DNA from: Streptomyces caelestis
GTDB lineage: Bacteria > Actinomycetota > Actinomycetes > Streptomycetales > Streptomycetaceae
Assembly (NCBI RefSeq): GCF_001279005.1
Contig: NZ_LGCN01000074.1
Location: 186,001-250,000, forward strand
DNA: 64,000 bases
Direction of reading: 5' to 3'
The position numbers and the translations under genes were made by a program. The notes beneath the pieces were generated by a model. The model searched no databases and was not told the origin of the DNA. It was given only the letters and a program-made list of their open reading frames with translations. This document shows, one piece after another, positions 53,170 through 62,994 of the stretch; position 1 is the first letter of the stretch, and each line of letters starts with the position of its first letter.

Positions 53170-56100
53170 TCAGCACACGCTGTGGTAAGGCACATCCGGA
53201 ACGTAGCTCCGCCATTCCTCACGCGTGATGTCACGGCCGGCCTTGCGGCAGACAGTGCTGATGAGACGGTCGGGGTTCAGATCCAGAGCGTGGGCGCGGG
53301 TACCGCTGAGAACCCGTAGCACATCACCGTCGAAGGCCATGGCGTCGATCTGTGTAGCGGTCGGATCGATCGGGCCGCCCAAGGCCAGATGTGCAGATAC
53401 GTCCCAGATCTGCACGTGGCTGTCGCTGATGGAAGCAGCGAGCAGTGTGCCGTCGGCCGAGAAGGTCGGGTGATACAAGTCGCCACGGGGGTTGACGCCG
53501 TCTTGCACCGTGCCGCGCGGCATGCGTGCGAGGCGTCTGCGGACGGCGCCGTCCCACACCTCCGCCCAGCCGGATCCCTTCAGCACGGCGAGTTGCCCGC
53601 CGTCCGGCGAGAAGGCGAGGTCGCTGGTCCGTTCCTGGTCGAAGCCCACGCGGCGGGTACGGCCGGTCGTCAGGTCGAGGATGTCTCCGCGCGTGGTGAC
53701 CAGAAGCCGGCTGTCAGGGCTGAAGACGCCATGGCCGTCCAGGTTCGCGAACTGGTGTACACGTCGGTGTTCCTGCGCGTCCCAGACTTCGATGGTGCCG
53801 CCTTTCCCGGACGCGACACCTGGATCGTGGTGCCCCACCGCCACGTGGCGGCCGTCGGGAGCGATCGACAGACCGAGCACGACGCGACCCTCGGGCACGG
53901 GAACGCGGTACAGCTCCCGGTCGCGGTCGATGTCCCACACCACGACGGACAGCCCTTTCAGCCCAGGCCCCTCGAAGTCGATGAAGGCGAGACGGCGGCC
54001 ATCGGCCGACAGCGCGTTGCGCTGGTCCACGTCCGGCACATCGAACTCCGGGATGCGCTGGCGGATCACCGGGCCGAGCTTCGCACCGGTGCGCATGTCG
54101 ACCAGGTGCTGGAACCTGGGATTCGGGTAACCGGTGCGGTACATGCCTACACTCCCGTCGGGAGATACCGTCGCGCCTTCACCAGTGGGAGGCCGTCCCG
54201 TTGCGGACAGAGCCGCAGTCAGATCGAACCGGAGTATCTGATTCCCCTGCAGCGACCGGTACACGAGAGCTTTGGCCCGTTCGTCGAGGATCACCTGATC
54301 GGTCAGCCATCCCTCGTCGTCGTCCTGTGCCACGCCCGCCCGGCGGAAGAGGGCGGGCCCGCCGTCACTGCTGAAGACCTCGATCCGACCGTTGTAGGAG
54401 TAGGCGAGGACGTATGTGCCGCTGCTGCTCAGCCCTGTGACGTCCGAATCGCCGATGTCCACGTCACTGCACTTCTCGCCGCCGACGGCCGTGGGGCACA
54501 CGGTCACGCGGCCCTTGTACTTCAGCGCCACGCGGCCGCCGTCGGAGCTGAAGTCGATGTCCGATGAGCAGTCGATGGCCTCGGACGGGTCGGCGTCGAC
54601 GCTGAAGGCGTAGCGAACGCCGTCCGGAGTCCCAGGGCGGATCGCCCATACTTCCGTGAACTCCTGGCTCTCGGGGACGCATGTCGCGTAGTACCTCCCG
54701 TCGGGAGAGACGACCGAGATGCTCCCCTCCTCGGACCAGGAGGCGATCGGCTCACCGGAACTGCCGACGAGTCGGAAATCTCCACTCGGGCTGCTGAAGA
54801 GCACGTCCCCCTTGTCCGTCAACTGGTCGGGGAGGAAGCTTCCGCCCGGGTCGGCCACCGGCTTCCCAAGGGGACGCCCGTCCCGGGTGGACACGATCCG
54901 GTACGCGGTCCTTTTCCCCGACTTCGTCGGCACCACCAGCAGACGGCCGTCCCGGCTGGCCACGACCTTGGGCGGTTCGGCCGGCCCGATGCCCACACTT
55001 CCGTCGAAGGTGGCGACAGGATTCCTCGCCCCTTCCCTGCCTTTGCTGAGATCCCAGATGCTGGACCCGGTCGGGGTCACGGTCACCTGGCTCCGACCTC
55101 CACCGAGCAGGACCTGTGTCGCCTCGATGCCGTGGGCGGGCTGAGGCAGATCGATCACGGCCGTCTGCTGCTGGGACGCGGCCGCCGTGAGCGCCGCCCG
55201 GGACTCCGGCGTATGTGCGACCCGCCACGACGCGAGGCTGAGCAGGAGCGCCGTGTCGGGCCGGCTGCCGCGCAGACTCTCCGCAGACTGCGCGACCGAT
55301 CGCGCGGCCGCCTGAGCACGACGCAGTTCGGCTGCGGCCCGCTGGTTCCGGCTCTCCCGTGCCTGGAACCAGCCGAACAGGCCGGCAAGCAGAGCGAACA
55401 CGGTCAACATGGCGAGGCCGGCGAGCAGTTGGCGGCGACGGCGGACCGAGCGCGCGGCCGCGGTGCGGGCCGTCACGATGAAGCGCGCTTCCAAGGGGTT
55501 GGGGCGCAGGTGGAAAGGCGCCGTGGCCAGCCAGTCGAGACAGGTGCGCAGTGTGGTGCCACGCAGGAGGTCGTCAGGGTGTTCACCATGAGCCTGCCAA
55601 CCGCGGGCCGCTTCGCCGAGCCTGCGGTGGACCGACAGACCGGCGCGTTCGTCGTCGACCCATTCCCGCAGCCGACGCCAGGCCGGTATCAGGGCCGCAC
55701 TGACGGGACGTACCGATTCCTCCTCGTCGGTCTCCAGGATGCCCTCCGCCGTCAGGACGTCCGCTGCCTCCCTCACCGACCTCTGCTCGGACTCCGGGCG
55801 CCGCTCGTACAGTTCCGGCCGGTCGACCGTGCGTACGGAGTCCTGCGAGCCGTCGGACGCGTCACCGGGGACGACCGTGCGCAACAGCACTTCCCGAGCC
55901 GCCAGTTGCGCGGCGGAGCCGAGAGCGGAGAACGCCGCCTCGGCACGGTCGCCGAGCGGGAGAACAGCCGTCCCGGTGTCGGTGAGCGTGTCCGTTGCCA
56001 CTGCCTGGCGCGCACCTTCCCGCAGCAAGGCACGGCGCGGATCGGCAGCCTTCGGCAGTTCACCGATCAGACCGAGCAGCAGCTCCTGTGCGGTAGGCCG

Positions 56101-56898
56101 ATGTTGTGGTTCCTTTGCGAGGGCGGAGGCGATGAGGGGGCGGAAACGCACGGGCACTTTGGACAAGTCGGGATCGAGGGAAGCGGTACGGTGAGCGACC
56201 TCCCCGATATGAGCACCACGGAACGGCTCGTCAGCGCTCATGGCGTACAACACGACCGCGCCCCAGGCGAAGACATCGGACGCCGGTGTGGCCCGTTGTC
56301 CTGAGAGAACCTCGGGAGCCATATAGCCGAACGTTCCCATCAGGGCGCCGGGCGCCGTGACCGACATGTCCGGTGCGAGGGCTATACCGAAGTCGATGAT
56401 GCGCGGGCCGTCCGGGCCGAGCAGGATGTTGCCCGGTTTGAGATCACGGTGGACCACACCGGCACTGTGGATCGCGGCGAGCGCAGTTGCCGCTCCAGTG
56501 GCAAGACGCAGCCCGGCATCAGGGTCCAGCGGACCGTTGTCCCGGACCTGGGCGGCGAGTGTGGGACCTGCCACGTACTCGCTGACGATGAAGGGAACGG
56601 CTTCGCCGGCACTCCCGGCTGTCGTATCGCTCCCCTGACCGACTGGGGTGCCGGGAACGTGGACGTCGAGGATACGAGCCGTGCAGAACGGCGGGACCTG
56701 ACGCGCTGCCGTGGCCTCGCGACCGAAACGCTGCCGCACGAACGGCTCGGCGCCGCGGTGCAGGGCCTTGAGCGCGACCCTGGCCCCCTGTGCGTCATAC
56801 GCCTCGTACACCACTCCCTGGCCACCTGAACCGAGCCGAGCGGCAAGCCAGTATCCGCCAAGGCGCTCCGGGTCATCCGGACCGAGCGCAGTCGACAA
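53170..56898 (-). CDS. Serine/threonine protein kinase with transmembrane helix and beta-propeller sensor
   Basis: A 1242-residue Hanks-type kinase. The kinase domain (about residues 15-275) has the P-loop LGSGGQGVVYEA, lysine in VALKAL, HRDLKPGNILL, IIDFGIAL and GTFGYMAPEVLSG. A helical linker of about 200 residues with AADVLTAEGILE and LDWLATAPFHLRPNPLEA follows, as in proteins with AAA/nSTAND-WD40 architecture. Next come a transmembrane helix (LLAGLAMLTVFALLAGLFGW, about residue 485) and a long repeat region of WD40-like blades (SPDGRY, SPDGGQLAVLKGSG, FSADGTLLA). The TTG at 56898 is chosen since GGAGG lies just upstream and the family start STALGPDDPERLGGYW follows; a GTG at 56931 is possible. 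The propeller probably lies outside the cell and senses a ligand or binds peptidoglycan/protein. Confidence 0.88.
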   Translation of the reverse strand: MSTALGPDDPERLGGYWLAARLGSGGQGVVYEAYDAQGARVALKALHRGAEPFVRQRFGREATAARQVPPFCTARILDVHVPGTPVGQGSDTTAGSAGEAVPFIVSEYVAGPTLAAQVRDNGPLDPDAGLRLATGAATALAAIHSAGVVHRDLKPGNILLGPDGPRIIDFGIALAPDMSVTAPGALMGTFGYMAPEVLSGQRATPASDVFAWGAVVLYAMSADEPFRGAHIGEVAHRTASLDPDLSKVPVRFRPLIASALAKEPQHRPTAQELLLGLIGELPKAADPRRALLREGARQAVATDTLTDTGTAVLPLGDRAEAAFSALGSAAQLAAREVLLRTVVPGDASDGSQDSVRTVDRPELYERRPESEQRSVREAADVLTAEGILETDEEESVRPVSAALIPAWRRLREWVDDERAGLSVHRRLGEAARGWQAHGEHPDDLLRGTTLRTCLDWLATAPFHLRPNPLEARFIVTARTAAARSVRRRRQLLAGLAMLTVFALLAGLFGWFQARESRNQRAAAELRRAQAAARSVAQSAESLRGSRPDTALLLSLASWRVAHTPESRAALTAAASQQQTAVIDLPQPAHGIEATQVLLGGGRSQVTVTPTGSSIWDLSKGREGARNPVATFDGSVGIGPAEPPKVVASRDGRLLVVPTKSGKRTAYRIVSTRDGRPLGKPVADPGGSFLPDQLTDKGDVLFSSPSGDFRLVGSSGEPIASWSEEGSISVVSPDGRYYATCVPESQEFTEVWAIRPGTPDGVRYAFSVDADPSEAIDCSSDIDFSSDGGRVALKYKGRVTVCPTAVGGEKCSDVDIGDSDVTGLSSSGTYVLAYSYNGRIEVFSSDGGPALFRRAGVAQDDDEGWLTDQVILDERAKALVYRSLQGNQILRFDLTAALSATGRPPTGEGATVSPDGSVGMYRTGYPNPRFQHLVDMRTGAKLGPVIRQRIPEFDVPDVDQRNALSADGRRLAFIDFEGPGLKGLSVVVWDIDRDRELYRVPVPEGRVVLGLSIAPDGRHVAVGHHDPGVASGKGGTIEVWDAQEHRRVHQFANLDGHGVFSPDSRLLVTTRGDILDLTTGRTRRVGFDQERTSDLAFSPDGGQLAVLKGSGWAEVWDGAVRRRLARMPRGTVQDGVNPRGDLYHPTFSADGTLLAASISDSHVQIWDVSAHLALGGPIDPTATQIDAMAFDGDVLRVLSGTRAHALDLNPDRLISTVCRKAGRDITREEWRSYVPDVPYHSVC

Positions 56899-57302
56899 CG
56901 TCCCCCTCCGTCCACTCCGCACCAAATCCACAGCTGAGCCCGGGAGACGACCGGCCGGTGCTCACGCCGACAAGCCGTGCGCCTGGGGCGGCGCGCCATG
57001 CCTTGCCATGCAGGCTGCACGTACACCATCTGCAAGGACACAGCCCGGCCGGTCCGAGCTCACTCACATGCCATCGCTTCACTGTGCCAGACTCACATCA
57101 CTGTGTCCTTGGCGTGCAGCGCAATCATTGTTGTCAAGGAGTGCAACTCAAGCCAGCGGCCACGGCACATGCCACCTTCCTCCGCCAGGTCTGGTCTCCT
57201 CTGAGCCGGGGAGCGAGCAGTCCACACTTCGCTGACGCCCTCTGTTCGATGCCGGCGTTGAGATCCTGTGGCTTCATTCGACCAACGGGGTACAAGCATC
57301 CG

Positions 57303-57335
57303 GACGATCGCCGGTTTTCCTAACCGGCGATCGTC
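57303..57335. terminator. Perfect 14-bp stem-loop
   Basis: GACGATCGCCGGTT pairs exactly with AACCGGCGATCGTC around TTCCT. No T-run and no gene directly upstream on either strand, so its role is unclear; transcription termination or a small RNA end are possible. Confidence 0.4.
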
Positions 57336-57586
57336 GGCTATGCCTTCCGCCCCTGTTGTGTCACTGACGCTCCTGCTGGCACGCTGAGGGTGCTCGACGG
57401 CAACGCAGGCCCCGTGCAGCACGAGGCCCCTGGTGCGCACCACTGGGCACCGCCTGGCTCATCGGCAGCTAAAGGCTGTTTGCCCGCATCACGATTCATC
57501 GGGCTGCCGTCCGTTCTCGACATGCTCGGGTTCGTCATCCAAGGATCCTCTAGTCCGGTGGGCGCCACTGGAAGTGCAGCGTTTCC

Positions 57587-57608
57587 GTGCCCCACCTTGA
57601 TGGGGCAC
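57587..57608 (-). terminator. Hairpin downstream of the APH-fold gene
   Basis: GTGCCCCA pairs with TGGGGCAC around a 6-nt loop, 57 bp after the stop of the minus-strand phosphotransferase gene. Possible terminator; no T-run. Confidence 0.4.
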
Positions 57609-57664
57609 GAGCGTCAAAGCTGCGCCACAAAACGAGTTGCTGCTCGCGAGTAGCTGGTAGTGGG

Positions 57665-58546
57665 CTACATGATCCCCTTCCATCGCCACGGCGGCGCCCC
57701 GGCCCGGCCGCGCAAGCAGTCAATGCGGTATTGCGCCTCGCGCCGCCACTTCGGGCGGCTGGCAGCGTGCTGCGCGGCGTAAGTCACCATACGCAACTGG
57801 CGTGATTTAGCCAGGAGTTCATACCCTTCCCACTCCGTGACGTCAGCGCCATAGGTCTCGCAGAACGCGGCGTACTCCTCCGCAGACACCGCGCCGGTCG
57901 TGGTGAGCTTCACCGCGGTCGATACGAGATCCCACTCCGGGGGGCCGAATGAAGCGCGCTCGAAGTCGAGCAACATCGGGCCGGCCTCCGTGCGCGCCAC
58001 GTTGCCGACCCATGCATCCCCGTGGACTACACATTCCGGCAGGCCCTTCGGCCTCGAAGCCCACTGCTGCTTGAGATCCTCAAGCCGGCCCTTCAACCAC
58101 AGCCGGTCATCGTCAGAAATTGTGATCGCTGCGTCGATGCGCTCAACCAGCCGGACGAACGGGTCCAACTCACCCAGTGGCAGGCCTGGCTTCGGCAGGG
58201 CATGCAGCTGCTTGAGGAGAACGACGACGTCGGTGACGGTCCCGATTTCGTGTGGTGGCAGCTCTTGCCAAAACGTCACCGGGTGCCCGCTGGCTACTAC
58301 CGGCTGCCGCAGGTCAAGGGCGCGTACGGCGGGCACGCCTTCGGCGGCCAGCCAGCGGGCGACCTGAACCTCGCGCGCTGCGGCGGCAGACTGTCCGGGC
58401 CGGGCGATTCGCACCACCACTCCCCCGGGCAGACGCCATATGGCGTTCTCGGCGATCCGTATCGGTTGGGCGTTGGTCGCGTCGAGGCCGGCTGCGAGGC
58501 ACGCCTCCTCAAGTACGGCTTGGGTCGGCGTGGGCGAAGTAGTCAC
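57665..58546 (-). CDS. Aminoglycoside phosphotransferase-fold kinase
   Basis: A 293-residue APH-family protein. The ATP-lid lysine region is replaced by a VVVRIARP strand. The catalytic loop is CVVHGDAWVGNVA (aspartate in HGDAWVGN) and the metal-binding loop MLLDFERASFGPPEWDL (DFE). The family phosphorylates small molecules such as choline, homoserine, fructosamine or antibiotics; nothing indicates the substrate. GTG start at 58546 overlaps the stop of the XRE-TPR gene by four bases, so it is translated downstream of that regulator. Confidence 0.82.
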   Translation of the reverse strand: MTTSPTPTQAVLEEACLAAGLDATNAQPIRIAENAIWRLPGGVVVRIARPGQSAAAAREVQVARWLAAEGVPAVRALDLRQPVVASGHPVTFWQELPPHEIGTVTDVVVLLKQLHALPKPGLPLGELDPFVRLVERIDAAITISDDDRLWLKGRLEDLKQQWASRPKGLPECVVHGDAWVGNVARTEAGPMLLDFERASFGPPEWDLVSTAVKLTTTGAVSAEEYAAFCETYGADVTEWEGYELLAKSRQLRMVTYAAQHAASRPKWRREAQYRIDCLRGRAGAPPWRWKGIM

Positions 58547-59947
58547 GCCCGCACCGTAGCCGCGATGCGCTCGCGCAGGTCGCTGGCCTCGGAGAGGTTC
58601 CGGTGCCGGCCTGCGAACCGGGCGAGTTCCCGCAGGTCCTCGGCGGCCCGGTAGGAGGTCAGCTTGCCGACGTCATCCAGCGCTCGGTGGCCGAGTACGA
58701 CCGCGTGCCGCGGATCGTCGCCCTTGGCCATTACCAGGGAAGCGAGTTTCGTCTCGGAGATGGCGCGCGAGCGGGCAAAGGCGTTGCCGTGTCCTTTCAC
58801 CGCGATTTCGAATCGGCGGGCCGCCTGCCCGGGGTCCTGGTCCGCGTGGACCGCGAGGTCGAACAACGCGTGGGCGGTGTCGCCGTGGTGCTGCGCGTGG
58901 TCGTAGTAGGCCATCCACGGCGGATCCTGTGCCGGGTCGGATTGTTCGAACGCGGCGTCGGCTTCTCCGACCGCGCGCAGGGTGTTGGCTACGTCGCGCA
59001 TCTTGCCGAAGGCTCGGGCGCGTGCCGCGTGCAGCATGGCACGCTCGGTCGCGGTCAGTCGGTCGGAACGCACCAGACCCTTCTCTGCGTGGGTCAGGCC
59101 AGTATCCGGATCTCCGACCCAGATTTCCTGCCGGGCCATGAACGAGTACGTCTTGGCGCGCAGGTGCCACTCCCCGGCTTCTTCCGCGCACTCAGCGGCC
59201 AGCCGGAAGCTGACTCGGGCATCGTCGTGGGCGTACGCGTCGAACTGCGAGGCGCCGACGACAATCCCCAACCGAGCGACAGAGGCTAGGAGTTCAGGCC
59301 GCAGGGACTCGGGGCAGGGCACCGGCAGCAGGGAGGCACCCCACATGATGGCACCGCGGGCCAGTTCTCGCACCGCGCCGCCGCCTCCGTACTCGTTGTC
59401 CTGACGATGGATGACATCGGCCAGCGACTTCAACTGCCTGATCTCGCGTGGGCGGATCTGAGTCGGGATCTCCCGGGGGGCTGCTGGCGTCACGAGGTGG
59501 ACGAGGTCTATGGGGGCGATGGCGGCAAGGCCGCTCGTGGCGAGGAAGGCGCGACGGTCCACAGGGGCAGGGCTCCCGCTCGGAGGTGTTGTGCTACCTC
59601 TACCCAGGATGCGGCCTTCATGGATCTGAACCGGCACCTCCGCCCTGCCGGGGGGGTGCACTTTCCGTTTCGGGGCGGGCTTTTTCCGTTTGCCCGAACA
59701 CCATCCCCCACGCCCGGGTGAGGACTCCGCCCGTCTGCAGGACCTCGTCCAAGCGCTCAGCCAAGTCCTTCGAACAGGTAGCAGTCCCCTTCTCGATCTT
59801 CTCGATGAGTGAACCGCTGACCTGCACCTTCACGCCCAACTCGGCGTGCGTGAGAGGGCTGCGCTCCTTACGCCAGGTCCGCAGTTCATGACCGAACCAG
59901 TCACGCGGGGACGCGTCCGGAGTCAATTGCTTCTCGGGTCTTGGCAT
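58543..59947 (-). pseudogene. XRE-TPR transcriptional regulator split by a frameshift in a G7 run
   Basis: The 5' part (59947-59618) encodes an XRE helix-turn-helix: WFGHELRTWRKERSPLTHAE, then LGVKVQVSGSLIEKIEKGTA and CSKDLAERLDEVLQTGG. The 3' part (from about 59650 to 58543) encodes VPVQIHEGRILGRGSTTP, VDRRAFLATSGLAAIAP and TPR-like helices. They belong to one family of about 467-residue streptomycete regulators. The frame changes at seven G (59650-59656 on the plus strand); with six G the two parts fuse without any other change. This can be a sequencing error, a true mutation or slippage-based variation. An in-frame GTG allows the 3' part to start alone, but that protein would lack the DNA-binding domain. 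Confidence 0.8.
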
Positions 59948-60105
59948 GGGCTGTCCCTCGCTCGCGAAACGGAAGATCGAGGTTTCCGAATCAAGATCTG
60001 CACGCGGTCCTGTCGGCCTGGCTCAATGGTTGCTCACGGCCGCCACCCCAGTACACACCGCATCCGGCGCCGGTTGGAGAGATTTCGTCGAACGAGGGAC
60101 TCCCC

Positions 60106-60567
60106 GTGAAGGCAGACCTGATGGGGGCTCAACAGCCCGTTTCAGATGGCACAAGCGCTGCGGTCCGGACGCGTTCCGGAGCATGCGAAATCGACGTCGT
60201 TCTGACAGACGCTGCCGTCTCGGGCGTGCGTGACCTCGTCAGCGCGTGCCTCCGTCTGTGGGGCCTGACCGAACTCGACTGGCGGGTCACTCTCACTGCG
60301 TCCGAGCTACTGACGAACGCCTTTCAGCACGCCCGCAAGGAGGATGAGTCCTCAGTTCCGGTGAAGGTCGTCCTCACCCGGACCCCCGACGGGCTCTTCC
60401 TGTGCGTCAGTGACCCGGACCCCTGGCTCCCAGCCGCCGTCTCGGCAGGCGAAAACGACGAGGGCGGTCGCGGCCTGATGCTGATCAAGACGCTCAGCGA
60501 CAGATACGGCTGCTCGTCCACTGCCCACGGCAAAGACGTTTGGGTCACGATCCTGCACTCTGCGTAG
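60106..60567 (+). CDS. RsbW-like ATP-binding (anti-sigma/serine kinase type) protein
   Basis: A 153-residue HATPase_c_2 protein. N-box ELLTNAFQHARK and G2-like GGRGLMLIKTLSDRYG are present, with the G1 motif altered to VSDPDPWLP. This is the RsbW/SpoIIAB fold found in large numbers in streptomycetes, where it may phosphorylate or bind anti-sigma antagonists. The GTG at 60106 lies seven bases after GAGGGA; an ATG at 60121 is the alternative. It is divergent from the XRE-TPR gene, a recurrent arrangement in Streptomyces developmental loci. Confidence 0.82.
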   Translation: MKADLMGAQQPVSDGTSAAVRTRSGACEIDVVLTDAAVSGVRDLVSACLRLWGLTELDWRVTLTASELLTNAFQHARKEDESSVPVKVVLTRTPDGLFLCVSDPDPWLPAAVSAGENDEGGRGLMLIKTLSDRYGCSSTAHGKDVWVTILHSA

Positions 60568-60861
60568 TCGCTTCCCCTGCCTCTGACGAGACCCGAAAGG
60601 ACCACCATCATGTGCCGGCATTCGACGGCGTTCCCCGGGGCCGACACGAAGGCCGACGGCGGTTCATCGTCTGCGATGCTGCGCTCGGAAGAATCGAATG
60701 ACAGCTTCGAGTTGAGGCACGGCCCTCACGCGAGACCTCTTTTGGGAGGGCGGCGTCAGCGAGGCCGCTCGTACTTCCTGGTCTGCCTTCCGCGTCCCCG
60801 CGGGCAGAGCGTGGTGTACACCCGCAGTGGCTGCAGCGTCGTGGAGTTACGGCAGGCCTGC

Positions 60862-61344
60862 CTACGGGCGCTCCGCTGCGTCGCGCCAGTAGTCGGTGAG
60901 CATCTCGCCCGGCCAGGCCGGCTGGCGGACGGAACCCCGAGGCCCCATTTCCTGAAAGTAGGGGGCCAGGTCAATCACCGGCGTCCCGTCGACCGCGTCG
61001 AGGTCGGTCACCAGAAGGTCGCGGCCGTCCACGCTCAGCAGCCTCGGGTAGCTGACAGCCAACTGGTTGGGACGTCGATGGTTTCGGTGGACGAAGGTTC
61101 CGGTCGCCGGCCACCGCACGTTGCCCCTGGGGCTGCGGGCGTGGAGCTGCACGTCCTCGGGCTGTGCCAGGTGGAAGCGCCACGTCACAGTCAGGTGGGA
61201 GAACTCGTCGATTCCCTGCAGGGTTTCGAGGGGGTATGCCTCGTTGAGTCGGATCACCGACTGGACCCCGCCTTGGTAATCGTCCTGGACGCGGGTGTGG
61301 CCGCCGACGACCGTTGCGATCGATTCGACCTCGTACGTCGTCAC
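60862..61344 (-). CDS. TsaA/TrmO-like protein (UPF0066)
   Basis: A 160-residue single-domain protein of the TrmO/VirR family, members of which N6-methylate t6A at position 37 of threonine tRNA using SAM. Signature blocks are LQGIDEFSHLTVTWRFH, HARSPRGNVRWPATGTFVHR, NHRRPNQLAVSYPRLL and DLDAVDGTPVIDLAPY. Length fits the short form without the C-terminal extension of E. coli TrmO. The GTG at 61344 follows AGGAAAGGAA. It is 72 bp downstream of the TPR regulator on the same strand, so an operon is likely; why a tRNA-modification-like protein follows a regulator is not clear. Confidence 0.8.
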   Translation of the reverse strand: MTTYEVESIATVVGGHTRVQDDYQGGVQSVIRLNEAYPLETLQGIDEFSHLTVTWRFHLAQPEDVQLHARSPRGNVRWPATGTFVHRNHRRPNQLAVSYPRLLSVDGRDLLVTDLDAVDGTPVIDLAPYFQEMGPRGSVRQPAWPGEMLTDYWRDAAERP

Positions 61345-61416
61345 CGGTATTGGTTCCTTTCCTCGGACGAAGCTGGTCCGCGGGCTGCCATGGAGCATCG
61401 AACGTCCGCGTCGCGA

Positions 61417-62805
61417 TCAGCCTATGGCCCGGAGCATGCCGCGTGCTCGGCGGTCCAGCGCGGTGACATGGCGGCCTCCGCGTTGCCGGACAGGCGAGAG
61501 ATCGCTCTGGATTCGGACGATGACGTCACGCGTCCGGCCGGACTGGACGCCCGTCATGGCGTCGAGTGCCTCGTTCCAGGTTGCACACGCCTCGTCGAGG
61601 TTTCCCCGCTGGACCTGGACTGCGCCGAGGTAGCCGAGCGTCACGCTGTGGGTACGGGCGAACTGCTGACGCCGGCGCGTGGCCACACTCCGCTTGAAGT
61701 GGACCTCCGCGTCGAGGGGCTGACCTATATCGCGCAGAGCGCAGGCCGTCTCGTGGGCGAGGGAGGCTTCCTGGAAGAAGCCGACGCGGGCGGGCGCTTC
61801 GTTGGTGTCGGCCCGAGCGAGGTCTCGCTCTGCGCGGCTGATGGCCGCGAGGGTGCCGGCTCGGTCGCCGTCGGCCGCGAGTGCGCGGGCGTGGACGATC
61901 GCCAGCAGCGCCTTCTCGCGGTGGCTGGCCTGGCCGTAGCGGTCGCGGGACATCGAGGCGTCCGCCAGGGCGAGCGCCCTGCGCGAATGCCCGAGGTCGA
62001 CGGCCTGGTGGGCGAGGGCGCGCAGGACGTGGCCGCCGAGCGGTCCGTCGCCGGCTTCCGCCGCGATCCTGGCGGCGATGGTGAGGTAGCGCTGGGCGGT
62101 GCGGTGTTCACTGGCGTCGAAGGCCATCCAGCCGGCGAGGTACGTCATCTCCGCCACGGAGGAGTACGTGTCGCGGCGGAGCTGATCTGTACGGAATCGG
62201 CCGCCGAGCAGCGGTACCGCCTCGTCGAGCAGGTGGCTGGCCAGGGCCTTGCGGCCGGATGCGCCGCCTCGCTGCTGGTCGCGCGCGGAGTAGTAGACCG
62301 TGAGGTCGCGGACGTCGTCAACGTCGGCTTGGGTCACCGAGCGCGACGAGGCCGGTCGGCGGCTCGCCGCTGCGGCGGGGGCAGCTGCCCACCACGAGGT
62401 GGTGGGCAGGGCGAGACCGGCTGCGGAGTAGGCGGCGGTAGCCAGCAGCTTGCGTCGGTGCATGTCGAGATCGTCGCTTCCCAGCTCGGCCAGTGCGGTC
62501 AGAGGGTCGACGCTCCAGTCGGATCCGGTGTCGGTCGTGCCTGTCGGCTCTTCTTCCAGCCCGAGGTCGGCCAGGGAGAGGCGGCGGCCGAGCCTGCGGG
62601 ACAGCGTCTCGCGCAGGATATGCGGCGCTCCGCCACTCGGCTTCGTGCCGAGCACCCACATGGAGATGTGCGAGCGGGAGATCGCCTCCAGCTCATGCAC
62701 TCCGCACTCCGCGGCCACCCTGGCGACGGCAGAGGCTGCTTGCGGCTGGGACCAGCCTGCTTCACGCAGGAGTGCGGCGAGGGCGGCGTTTCGTTCACGG
62801 GCCAT
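61417..62805 (-). CDS. HTH-TPR transcriptional regulator-like protein
   Basis: A 462-residue protein. Residues 1 to about 75 resemble an XRE-like helix-turn-helix (ALAALLREAGWSQPQAASAV, then ISRSHISMWVLGTKPSG). The segment MHRRKLLATAAYSAAGLALP marks a linker common to this streptomycete family, followed by TPR helices (DTYSSVAEMTYLAGWMAFDA, AAISRAERDLARADTNEAPA). TPR regulators of this kind respond to peptides or bind partner kinases. The ATG at 62805 follows GAGGGGC; the longer in-frame start is rejected. It probably leads an operon with the TrmO-like gene. Confidence 0.8.
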   Translation of the reverse strand: MARERNAALAALLREAGWSQPQAASAVARVAAECGVHELEAISRSHISMWVLGTKPSGGAPHILRETLSRRLGRRLSLADLGLEEEPTGTTDTGSDWSVDPLTALAELGSDDLDMHRRKLLATAAYSAAGLALPTTSWWAAAPAAAASRRPASSRSVTQADVDDVRDLTVYYSARDQQRGGASGRKALASHLLDEAVPLLGGRFRTDQLRRDTYSSVAEMTYLAGWMAFDASEHRTAQRYLTIAARIAAEAGDGPLGGHVLRALAHQAVDLGHSRRALALADASMSRDRYGQASHREKALLAIVHARALAADGDRAGTLAAISRAERDLARADTNEAPARVGFFQEASLAHETACALRDIGQPLDAEVHFKRSVATRRRQQFARTHSVTLGYLGAVQVQRGNLDEACATWNEALDAMTGVQSGRTRDVIVRIQSDLSPVRQRGGRHVTALDRRARGMLRAIG

Positions 62806-62994
62806 GGACTGCCCCTCGGTTCCGAAATGATCTTTGGCGCCTTTGGCGGCCTTCCCGTCCGCGTAGGCATACCCCTCGGGCGGGATTCGCGGTTCGCTCA
62901 ACGTAGCTGCCAGATCACTCACTTCGCACGCCAGCCGTCGGCTCCGACCGGTGGTCTCGGCTCACTTTGGCTTGATCCGAACAGGAGTTGTGTC

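Larger units (their letters stand above)
56899..57664. other. 766-bp low-coding region with hairpins
   Basis: No supported gene. GC content is visibly lower than around it. It contains a perfect 14-bp stem with TTCCT loop at 57303-57335 (GACGATCGCCGGTT arm) and an 8-bp stem at 57587-57608. Open frames up to about 85 codons lack ribosome sites and homology. Confidence 0.5.
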
